A stretch of 64,000 bases of DNA from Vreelandella lutescens (GTDB taxonomy: Bacteria > Pseudomonadota > Gammaproteobacteria > Pseudomonadales > Halomonadaceae), in contig NZ_BMHM01000009.1 of the NCBI RefSeq assembly GCF_014640815.1, positions 1-64,000 of the forward strand, given 5' to 3'. Positions within the stretch are counted from its first letter, which is position 1; each line of letters opens with the position of its first letter. The notes beneath the pieces are model-generated. The model was not told the DNA's origin and searched no databases. It saw nothing but the letters and a program-made list of their open reading frames with translations. Made by a program: the position numbers and the translations under genes. Of the stretch, positions 44,581 to 52,772 are shown in pieces.

Positions 44581-45807
44581 ATGAAAAAGCATGCATTTGT
44601 AATGATTCGTTATAGCGTGTTGTCTGAGAATAATGCCGCCTGGGTCATTGGGCGCGATAACGAATTTGAAAAATATAAACAAGAGCTTTTCTCAGATGCG
44701 CGTATGTCGTTGCATGAAGAGCTCTTTTTTAATGTCACGCTGCCGTCTTTACAGAAAATGTCTGCAGATAAGACCACGGTGCTGGTGTTTACATCAGAGG
44801 CGCTTCCCGAAAAAAATATGCAGCGGTTGCTGCTAGCCCAGCAGAAATGCCCCAATATGGATGTTGTTCCTCTTTCCAGCCAGGGGGGAGTGATCCATAA
44901 AATGCAGCAGCACTTGCTGGAAAAATTAAATACCTTTGGTGAGGAGGTATGCTACGCGACGGTGCGTCTGGATGACGATGACGCGTTAGCCGATGACTTT
45001 GAAACCGAGCTGTATAAGTACATTGAGCCCCAGTTTGCTGGGCATGCTATTTCATTTGCACGTGGTTACGAGGGTATTTACGAACAAGGGGCGTATTCAA
45101 CATTTACGGAGCGGCACAGTCCTAAAATAGCCATGGGGTTGTCGTTGATACAGGTTTACCGCCCAGCCCAGCCGCCTAACATTTTGTCTGTTTACAGCCT
45201 GGGTAATCATACTAAGGTAGATGAAAAGCACCCACTCATTGTGAACCCTTTAGCGCCGATGTATGTGCGAACGGTGCATCCAGGTAGCGATGTGTTTGCC
45301 AAGCGCTTTGAAAAAAAATTGAAGAAATCGCGTTTGGATACTCCCTCCAGTCACGATGAAGTGGCCTCCCGTTTTTGCTTTTTGCGCGATAACGTCCCGC
45401 TGGCGCTTGAAACATTACCTCATCTGAATTTTCTTGGGGATGGTTTTTCTGCTTCATGCCTTGTGACTCACCATAAGAGTGTTCTGCTGTATTCTCACAG
45501 CAGTGAGCAAATTCATCATTGTGATCCTGATAAGGTTATCTTAGACGCCGATGATGAGTTGGTCTGCTTTGATAAAGAGCAGCAGGTGCTGATGCTAAGT
45601 GAGACCGGAAAGCAGCTTTTTTTAGATAGCCGTAATACGTTTTCAACCAATGACTCTTATGGCTGCAAGGCGCTCTCATTCAAGCGTAATGGAAGAGGTC
45701 TTGCGATTGCACTCAACGGCGGTGGCCGTTACCTCTCGGCGGAACGAAATGGAGAGGTTAGTTTTAAGCGGCAATGTAAAGCGTGGGAAGTGTTTTATTT
45801 AAATTAG
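44581..45807 (+). CDS. Rhamnosyltransferase-like protein with C-terminal fascin-like domain
   Basis: 408 residues. The N-terminal about 260 match the putative rhamnosyltransferase family (Rhamno_transf): HAFVMIRYSVL at the start, FFNVTLPSLQ and the nucleotide-sugar motif VRLDDDDAL, then ISFARGYEG. Rhamnose as donor would fit the rfbBDAC genes. The last about 50 residues (RGLAIALNGGGRYLSAERNG to WEVFYLN) resemble a beta-trefoil/fascin-type repeat, an unusual fusion that may bind glycan. The ATG at 44581 has AAGGAGAG in front; an upstream in-frame start at 44545 lacks this. Confidence 0.75.
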   Translation: MKKHAFVMIRYSVLSENNAAWVIGRDNEFEKYKQELFSDARMSLHEELFFNVTLPSLQKMSADKTTVLVFTSEALPEKNMQRLLLAQQKCPNMDVVPLSSQGGVIHKMQQHLLEKLNTFGEEVCYATVRLDDDDALADDFETELYKYIEPQFAGHAISFARGYEGIYEQGAYSTFTERHSPKIAMGLSLIQVYRPAQPPNILSVYSLGNHTKVDEKHPLIVNPLAPMYVRTVHPGSDVFAKRFEKKLKKSRLDTPSSHDEVASRFCFLRDNVPLALETLPHLNFLGDGFSASCLVTHHKSVLLYSHSSEQIHHCDPDKVILDADDELVCFDKEQQVLMLSETGKQLFLDSRNTFSTNDSYGCKALSFKRNGRGLAIALNGGGRYLSAERNGEVSFKRQCKAWEVFYLN

Positions 45808-46075
45808 TGGCCGCTGATGATGAGTGCTTTTTTGAAGTACTTCTTTTAACAGTGCTGGGCAGGCCTGATGCTCTTGGTGCCTGCTTGGGCAAGGCAGTGG
45901 TTAATCGAGTGCTAAATAACACAAAGACGGTTGATGTAGAGGGTCGCCATTAAATTGTGCCGTGGTAGTGAATTCAAGGGCGCGTATTTTGATACAATCG
46001 CGCCACCCCGTCGCCATAGGCGATGAACGATGCAACGATAAACGATGCAACAGAGCTTGGTGGAGAACGTTAAGG

Positions 46076-47242
46076 ATGAAAATTGCAGTTGCTGGTACGG
46101 GCTATGTTGGCCTTTCTAACGCGATGCTGTTGGCCCAGCACCATGAGGTCGTCGCGGTCGATATCGTGCCTGAGAAGGTGAGCATGCTGAATAACCGCGT
46201 ATCTCCGATTGAGGATGCGGAGATTTCAGCGTTTTTAGCCCGTGAAGACCTGCATTTTACGGCAACCCTGGATGCCGAAACGGCGTATCAAGACGCTGCG
46301 TTTGTAATTATTGCCACGCCGACGGATTACGATCCGGAAACCAACTACTTCAATACCAAAAGCGTTGAGGCTGTTATTCAGCAGGTCATGCAGATCAACC
46401 CTGACGCGGTGATGGTGATTAAGTCGACGGTTCCCGTGGGTTACACCACGGAAGCCGCTGAGCGATTTAATACTCAAAATTTGCTGTTTTCACCTGAGTT
46501 TTTGCGTGAAGGCAAGGCACTGCACGATAACCTCTACCCCTCGCGTATTATTGTAGGTGAGCGCTCTGAGCGTGCCGCCACGTTTGCTGAGCTATTGAAG
46601 CAGGGCGCAATTAAGCAAGAAGTTGAGGTGCTGCTGACCAACAGTACCGAAGCAGAAGCCATTAAGCTGTTTGCGAATACCTACCTGGCGATGCGTGTGG
46701 CGTACTTTAATGAGCTGGATACCTATGCGGAAAGCCATGGGTTGGATGCCAAGCAGATTATTGAAGGTGTTGGCTTAGACCCGCGTATTGGCAAGCATTA
46801 CAACAACCCTAGCTTTGGCTATGGCGGCTACTGCTTGCCGAAAGACACCAAGCAGCTTCTCGCGAACTATCAAGATGTGCCTAACAATATGATTCAGGCC
46901 ATCGTGGAAGCTAACCGCACACGTAAAGATTTCATTGCGGAGTCGGTGTTGCGCCGGAACCCGGAAGTGGTCGGTGTATATCGCCTGATTATGAAAACCG
47001 GTTCCGATAACTTCCGCGCCAGTGCCATGCAGGGTGTGATGAAGCGCTTGAAGGCGAAAGGCATCGAAGTGGTGGTGTATGAGCCTGCGCTGGATAAAGA
47101 GAAGTTTTTTGGTTCGGTGGTTATGCGCGATTTTGATGCTTTTAAACAGAAGGCGGATGTGATCCTAGCCAACCGCATGGTGGAAGAGCTTCATGACGTT
47201 GCGGAAAAGGTGTACACCCGTGACTTGTTTGGTAGCGATTAA
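46076..47242 (+). CDS. ugd: UDP-glucose 6-dehydrogenase
   Basis: Oxidises UDP-glucose twice with NAD to UDP-glucuronate. The 388-residue protein is the E. coli Ugd/KfiD length and type: [15 protein letters not shown] at the start, [30 protein letters not shown], the catalytic Cys in [14 protein letters not shown] and the end [10 protein letters not shown]. The ATG at 46076 is chosen because it starts at the NAD motif; a longer in-frame start at 45962 adds 38 unlikely residues. It supplies glucuronate for the chondroitin-synthase-like enzyme at 28423. Confidence 0.97.
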   Translation: MKIAVAGTGYVGLSNAMLLAQHHEVVAVDIVPEKVSMLNNRVSPIEDAEISAFLAREDLHFTATLDAETAYQDAAFVIIATPTDYDPETNYFNTKSVEAVIQQVMQINPDAVMVIKSTVPVGYTTEAAERFNTQNLLFSPEFLREGKALHDNLYPSRIIVGERSERAATFAELLKQGAIKQEVEVLLTNSTEAEAIKLFANTYLAMRVAYFNELDTYAESHGLDAKQIIEGVGLDPRIGKHYNNPSFGYGGYCLPKDTKQLLANYQDVPNNMIQAIVEANRTRKDFIAESVLRRNPEVVGVYRLIMKTGSDNFRASAMQGVMKRLKAKGIEVVVYEPALDKEKFFGSVVMRDFDAFKQKADVILANRMVEELHDVAEKVYTRDLFGSD

Positions 47243-47376
47243 TTTACGAATATACCTTGATGCATTGGCGTGATAGCTGCATTTGCGTGATATTAGGTGC
47301 GTTATAGAGTGTGATATAGTGCATCTAGGTTCCGGTTTTTACTCATAAAAGCTGCTGCCCTGTTTCGTATTGGTTG

Positions 47377-47406
47377 GGCCGTCAAGCCTTGGTTTGACGG
47401 CCTTTT
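47377..47406 (+). terminator. Intrinsic terminator after ugd
   Basis: Stem GGCCGTCAA (47377-47385) and TTGACGGCC (47394-47402), 9 bp with an 8-base loop, then TTTTCT. The next gene on the same strand starts about 44 bases later with no clear promoter in between. Confidence 0.88.
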
Positions 47407-47449
47407 CTATGGGGAAAGCGGTCGATTTTTTGCTAATCAATAGGTGGCT

Positions 47450-50431
47450 ATGCACTCTTTTCTGGCGAAATGGTGGAGCAAACTGGGTCGTCGGAAGGTG
47501 GCTGAGTCCGCTACGTTGGCCAAAAGATACGTTGCGCCTGAGGGGGCGGCTGCTCATTTTGATGCGGCTTGGTATCTCTCGGCATACCCGGATGTAGCGG
47601 CCGCGGGCATCGACCCATGGGAGCATTACCAGTACCACGGTAAAACCGAAGGGCGGCTGCCTTATCGTAACCGTGCGCTCGCCTGGGACCATGCGCTTTG
47701 GCGAGGTGCCAGCAGTGTGGTACTTCCCCGTTTGGTCAGTGTGTTAAGCGCTGATAATGCGAATACGCCAGAGCAGCACACGGCGCGTTGGGCGCTGGCC
47801 CGCTGGTATGCGTGGCAAGGTCGTTGGGACGCGGTGATTGATAGCCTGATGCCTGGTGGGCATTTAATCGAACTGAACCAACCTGGCCCCGCGCTGTTGG
47901 TGATTGATGCATGCTGCCGCGAACCTAACACTCAGCGGTTATCGCAGATGGCCCCTCAAGCGTTGGCTTTCTTAGAGGCCAATTTTCCTCACGCGGCAGA
48001 TACCGCCCTGGCACGTAGCAATGTGCTTCGTTTGACGCCTGGCCCGCAGTCGCAGCCTTTAGCGGTGTTAAATGCGCTGTTTCACACTCATGGCCTTGCG
48101 CCGCTTGCGTTACGAATGCCTGAACAGCCATTGGGGCTAAATAACTTGGCGGCTCCTGTGCCAACTGCGGCAGCGGCTTCAGGGCCGCTCATTAGTGTCG
48201 TTGTGCCGCTGTATAACGCGGAGCTGACCATTGCGACGGCGCTGCGTAGCCTATTTGCCCAGCAAGAGGTGCGCCTGGAAATTATTGTGGTGGATGATGC
48301 CAGCCAAGACGGCAGTGTGGGTGTGGTGGAGGCGTTACAGCAGGAAGCGCCTGAGCATGTACAGCTGTTGGTGGTTAGGCATTTCCATAATCAGGGTGCT
48401 TACGCGGCGCGTAATACCGGCATGGCTGCCGCAAGCGGCGAATTTTTGACTACGCACGATAGCGATGATTGGTCTCATCCACAGAAATTGCAGCATCAGG
48501 TTCAGGCATTGATAGCACACCCAGATGCTCCGGCCTGTTTATCTCACTGGGTACGTGTGACCCCTGCGCTCCATTTTCACCGTTGGCGATTAGATGAGTA
48601 TGGCTGGGTCTATCCGAATATGTCATCGCTGATGCTGCGCCGGGCGACCTTCGATACCTTAGGCTATTGGGATTTGGTCAGCGTTAATGCGGATACCGAG
48701 TGGCGTTTACGAGTGGAAGCGGGGTTTGGGGCGGGAAGTGTGCTGGAAGTGTTGCCTGGTGTGCCGCTGGCCTTTGGATTGGCGGATGAGGGGTCGTTAA
48801 GCCAGCACGCCAACTCGCATTTGGTCAGCCAGTTTTCAGGAGCCCGGTTTCGGTATATGCAGATGGCCAGCGCTTGGCATTCGGCGGCCATAGAGGCCAC
48901 TGAGCTGTATATGCCTCGTGTCCCGGAGCAGCGCCTTTTTTGCGCTCCTTTAGCCATGTTGCGTGAGGATGCCCCGCGTAATGGGCACCCCACAGATTTT
49001 GAGTGTGTGTGCGAGTCGACGCTGTTCGACCCGGGTTGGTACTTAACCCGGTATATCGATTTACAACAAACGCCGGTTGAACCACTGCGTCATTACTGGG
49101 AAAGCGGCGCAGCGGAAGGGCGTGACCCTGGGCCTGATTTCTCTAGCTCTGGTTATCGGCGGCGCTATCCTGAGCGGTGTACTGAACCAGAAAACCCTTT
49201 AGCGCATTTTTTACGCGAAGGGCGTGCATTGGGGTATGCGCCGCTCCCGGTATGGGAAGGCGAAAGGGTATTTGCCCAGCAGCCAACGGTTATGCTGTGC
49301 GCGCATCAGGCGGGTGCTACCCACTATGGCGCTGAACGCAGCTTGTTAGATGTATTAGAAGCCTTTAGCGCGTTGCGCTGGAATGTCGTGGTAACGCTGC
49401 CAGAGGCTAATAATGAGGCCTACGAGCAGGCTATTATGCAGCGTTGCTGTGCGCTGGCTATTCTCCCTTATGGTTGGTGGCAAGTAGGTAAGCCGCCGGT
49501 AGAGGCGACTGTTAGCCATTTTGAGGCGTTGATTCATCGCTACTCTGTGAAAGCGGTGCATGGTAATACCAGCGTGCTGCATGAACCTTATGTGGCCGCC
49601 AAAAGAGCGGGTATTCCTGCTTTGGTGCACGTACGTGAGTTGCCGAAGCACGATGAGGCGCTGTGCGAACTATTAGGGGCCACCCCAGAAGAAGTGGTTT
49701 CCCATGTGCATGCTCAGGCAGATATCCTCTTGGCGAACTCACAGTGTGTGGCGAAAGCGTTTGCGCTTCCTTCTGAGGTGCCTGTGTGTGTGGTGCCCAA
49801 TACGATTCATATGCCGCCTTTATTGGCGTTGCCTCCCGTTCAGTTTGCGCCGGGTGAGCGGGTCGGTAATGTGCGTGTCGGTATGCTCAGTAGTAACGTG
49901 GCTAAAAAGGGAATAGACGATTTGGAGGCCATGGCGGGGCACCTTCAGTCGTTGGCTCCGTTTGCTATTGTTGTGCTGTACGGCGCTCGTTCTCCTGAAG
50001 TAGAAGCGCTCCTTCGTCGGCAGGCGCAGGGGCGTGCTCCAGCGAATATTCATTTCGCAGGTTATGTTGAGCGGCCGGAGCAGGCGCTAGCTGAGCTGGA
50101 TATTGTGGTGAACCTCTCGCGCTTTCAAGAGTCTTTTGGGCGTACTGTTTTGGAGGCGATGGCGGCGGGTAGGCCCGTTGTCGCCTATCGTTGGGGGGCG
50201 CTTGAGGAGTTAATTATCGAGGGTGAAACCGGCCATTTAGTGGCTTATGGTGAGCCTTTTGCGGCCGCTCAACAGGTGGCGAAATTAGCCATGGCTCCTG
50301 CTCAATGTCGGCGTTTTGGCAAAGCAGCCCAGCGCCGGGCAGAAACGTGTTTTAGCTCAGCGGAGCTGGTGGCTGCGCTGGCAAGGGCTTATCGGAAAAC
50401 GGGCGTATCTGCTTTAACAGCGGATACATAA
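47450..50431 (+). CDS. Very large glycosyltransferase: short modules, GT2 and GT4 domains
   Basis: About 993 residues. Near 35-70 is one short module (HFDAAWYLSAYPDV..HYQYHGKTEGRLP). The GT2 domain is about 245-460 (SVVVPLYNAELT, VDDASQDGS, THDSDDWSHPQK). Two more modules lie at about 520-590 (LFDPGWYLTRYIDL, SGAAEGRDP). The C-terminal about 350 residues form a GT4 domain with ESFGRTVLEAMAAGRPVVAY, the EX7E-type motif. It could add two different sugars. ATG 47450 is chosen; GTG 47444 is in frame and closer to the AGGTGG. The gene at 37292 has a related GT2 domain. Confidence 0.88.
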   Translation: MHSFLAKWWSKLGRRKVAESATLAKRYVAPEGAAAHFDAAWYLSAYPDVAAAGIDPWEHYQYHGKTEGRLPYRNRALAWDHALWRGASSVVLPRLVSVLSADNANTPEQHTARWALARWYAWQGRWDAVIDSLMPGGHLIELNQPGPALLVIDACCREPNTQRLSQMAPQALAFLEANFPHAADTALARSNVLRLTPGPQSQPLAVLNALFHTHGLAPLALRMPEQPLGLNNLAAPVPTAAAASGPLISVVVPLYNAELTIATALRSLFAQQEVRLEIIVVDDASQDGSVGVVEALQQEAPEHVQLLVVRHFHNQGAYAARNTGMAAASGEFLTTHDSDDWSHPQKLQHQVQALIAHPDAPACLSHWVRVTPALHFHRWRLDEYGWVYPNMSSLMLRRATFDTLGYWDLVSVNADTEWRLRVEAGFGAGSVLEVLPGVPLAFGLADEGSLSQHANSHLVSQFSGARFRYMQMASAWHSAAIEATELYMPRVPEQRLFCAPLAMLREDAPRNGHPTDFECVCESTLFDPGWYLTRYIDLQQTPVEPLRHYWESGAAEGRDPGPDFSSSGYRRRYPERCTEPENPLAHFLREGRALGYAPLPVWEGERVFAQQPTVMLCAHQAGATHYGAERSLLDVLEAFSALRWNVVVTLPEANNEAYEQAIMQRCCALAILPYGWWQVGKPPVEATVSHFEALIHRYSVKAVHGNTSVLHEPYVAAKRAGIPALVHVRELPKHDEALCELLGATPEEVVSHVHAQADILLANSQCVAKAFALPSEVPVCVVPNTIHMPPLLALPPVQFAPGERVGNVRVGMLSSNVAKKGIDDLEAMAGHLQSLAPFAIVVLYGARSPEVEALLRRQAQGRAPANIHFAGYVERPEQALAELDIVVNLSRFQESFGRTVLEAMAAGRPVVAYRWGALEELIIEGETGHLVAYGEPFAAAQQVAKLAMAPAQCRRFGKAAQRRAETCFSSAELVAALARAYRKTGVSALTADT

Positions 50432-50460
50432 CATCGATATCACCCCAGATAGAGGTCTAT

Positions 50461-52737
50461 TTGAAGCTTGCAATGGCGGCCATCGTCAAAAATGAGCGAG
50501 ATAGCCTGCCTGAGTGGATCGCTTTCCACTTGGCGGTAGGGGCTAGCCATTTCTTGATCGCTGATAATACCAGTGATGATGGCTCTTTCGCGTGGCTGGA
50601 GGCGCTAGAAAAAGCAGGTATTGTGACGCTGATCTCGGTGCCTACTGAAGATAAGCCACCTCAGTTATCGGCTTACCAGCAGTTGCTCGCTAAGTGTCCT
50701 CAGTTGATTGATCTTGTTGCGTTTATTGATGCAGATGAGTTTTTATTACCTACAGATGATGGGCTGGTAGAGTGGTTAGGTGAGCGTTTTGCTGACCCTG
50801 AGGTAGGGGCGATGGGGTTAAATTGGGCATGCTTTGGTTCTAATGGTGCGAAATTTCGTGAAGATGGCTTAGTGATTGAGCGTTTCACACAACGTGCTGA
50901 GCGTGGCTTTGGCCCAAACCACCATATTAAGAGCATCGTGCGTCCTGATTACGTCGATCGTTTTCTTAACCCTCATATTGCTCGTTTGCAGCGAGGCCAT
51001 TATATCAACAGTCAAGGGCAGCCCTTGGTCGAGCGTCGTGCTCCTGATGGGGCCGTGCGCGTTGGCTTAAGCGAGCAGGTCTGTTGGGAAGGCGCGCGTA
51101 TTAATCACTATCTTGTGAAGTCTGTAGAAGAATTTATTTTAGGTAAGGCGCGTCGCGGTAGTGCCGCCACGCCTAACTATCAGAAGCAGCGCGACTATTT
51201 TATGCGCCATGACCGCAACGATACTGCGTGTTATATGGCCGCTGAACTCGCGCCTAAGGTTAAACAGAAGATGAAATGGTTACAGCAGCTTTCCGACAAG
51301 CAGCAGGCCACGCCTGAAAGTGCCGATGAGCACTCTACCGGACATGATTTAACACGCTGGTTAAAACGCCGGGTGAAGGAGTGGGCATCCACTACGCCAA
51401 ACAGCGATCAAGCGCCTATCGAGCGTTGGTCGTTAGATTACCCCTCTGAGCATCGTGGTTCTCGGTTTCTGCCCTCTGGAAGAGTTGTGCAGGGCTGGTT
51501 ACTGTTGCCGGAAAGCCTCGCTGAAATGCAGTCTCAAGTGCGTATTATTGCCCAGTGGCTGCCTACCTATGAACTATGCTACCCGCTGGATATTGATCGT
51601 CCGGATGTGATTAAGAATGTGTTGTCGGTCTCGCCGGAGCAGCACCCCCAGCGTAGCTGTGGTTTTCGTTTTACTGTGCCCCCCAAACTGGGTGCCTTTC
51701 GTTTATGGTTAGCGTTAGATGACCAGCGTTGGCCCTTGCAAGAAGTGAGTGTCGATACGCTAGACGTAGAAGCATCGCAGCCGCTGAAGGTGTTGGAAGG
51801 TAAGCAAGGCTGGCTGTTTCTGGATAACGATACCAATGGTAGCGTGGACCAATTCACCGGCCGAATGCACCTGACACCTGAAGGTGTTGAAGGGTGGCGT
51901 CAGTACTTAAGCCAGCTTGTAGTGACGGCAGAAAGCCAGCCGTGGGCTCTGTTAGTGGCTCCTTCTAAAGAGAGTGTGATGGGGGCCCTGTACCATCCGT
52001 TTCAGGAGGGCGCTTCTGGGCCGATGCATCAGGTGTTGGCTTTAGAAGCCGCTAAGGAATTGGTGTACCCCGTTTCAGAGCTTAAAGCACTAGGCGACGG
52101 CGCTTTTATTCCCACAGATACCCATTGGACGCATAAAGGTGCTTTATCCGCATCGCTTGCGTTAGCCGAACGTTTGGGGCTGGACAAGGCGTCATGCGAA
52201 GCGGTATTCGCCAAAGATCGCTATAAAGTGAGAGCCATGGGGGGCGACCTGGGCAATAAGCTGACGCCCAAACAGGTATCTGAAGTAGAGGTGCTGAGTT
52301 CGTTCACCCATACCCGTTATAAAACCTATGACAACGGCCTGCCTAATTTTGGACGTTTACTGGTCATGGAGTACCCGGATGCATTGAATCCAGGGACGTG
52401 CCTCTTGTTTGGCTCTTCTTCCAGCTACTCCATGTTCAACTATCTCACCAGAATCTTTCGTCGCGTGGTGTTTGCTCACAGTGCTGGCAATGTTGACCCT
52501 GCACTGGTGGCTGCGGTTTCCCCTGATTATTTAGCCGCACAAACAAATGCCCGTTTTGTTGTGCAAGTGCCCACGGTGGCTTACAGCTTGGACGAAATGA
52601 TACGCCACAAGGGCTCGCAGCTGGATGAGAAGGCGTTTGAAGGCGTGCTTGAAAAGCGTATCATCGCCTCCGATGAGTATCTTCAGGCAGTTGGCGTGCT
52701 TCAGTGGGACTACACTGCACGTACGCTATTTGCATAA
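50461..52737 (+). CDS. Glycosyltransferase fused to an AlgX/AlgJ-like SGNH domain
   Basis: 758 residues from a TTG with AGAGG five bases upstream. Residues 1-280 are a GT2-like domain of the Glyco_tranf_2_4 type (AAIVKNERDSLPEWIAFHLAVG, FIDADEFLLP). About 335-445 is a beta-rich middle domain (VVQGWLLLPE to LWLALDDQRW). About 455-758 resembles the alginate O-acetylation proteins AlgX/AlgJ: KQGWLFLDND, the Asp/His pair in PTDTHWTHKGA and a Ser-rich FGSSSSYSM that could hold the nucleophile. The AlgX/AlgJ domains are periplasmic, but no signal peptide or membrane segment is visible here. Fusion of the two halves is unusual. Confidence 0.8.
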   Translation: MKLAMAAIVKNERDSLPEWIAFHLAVGASHFLIADNTSDDGSFAWLEALEKAGIVTLISVPTEDKPPQLSAYQQLLAKCPQLIDLVAFIDADEFLLPTDDGLVEWLGERFADPEVGAMGLNWACFGSNGAKFREDGLVIERFTQRAERGFGPNHHIKSIVRPDYVDRFLNPHIARLQRGHYINSQGQPLVERRAPDGAVRVGLSEQVCWEGARINHYLVKSVEEFILGKARRGSAATPNYQKQRDYFMRHDRNDTACYMAAELAPKVKQKMKWLQQLSDKQQATPESADEHSTGHDLTRWLKRRVKEWASTTPNSDQAPIERWSLDYPSEHRGSRFLPSGRVVQGWLLLPESLAEMQSQVRIIAQWLPTYELCYPLDIDRPDVIKNVLSVSPEQHPQRSCGFRFTVPPKLGAFRLWLALDDQRWPLQEVSVDTLDVEASQPLKVLEGKQGWLFLDNDTNGSVDQFTGRMHLTPEGVEGWRQYLSQLVVTAESQPWALLVAPSKESVMGALYHPFQEGASGPMHQVLALEAAKELVYPVSELKALGDGAFIPTDTHWTHKGALSASLALAERLGLDKASCEAVFAKDRYKVRAMGGDLGNKLTPKQVSEVEVLSSFTHTRYKTYDNGLPNFGRLLVMEYPDALNPGTCLLFGSSSSYSMFNYLTRIFRRVVFAHSAGNVDPALVAAVSPDYLAAQTNARFVVQVPTVAYSLDEMIRHKGSQLDEKAFEGVLEKRIIASDEYLQAVGVLQWDYTARTLFA

Positions 52738-52772
52738 ATGTTGCCTTGTCAATGAATTAGCTTGAGGTGGTA

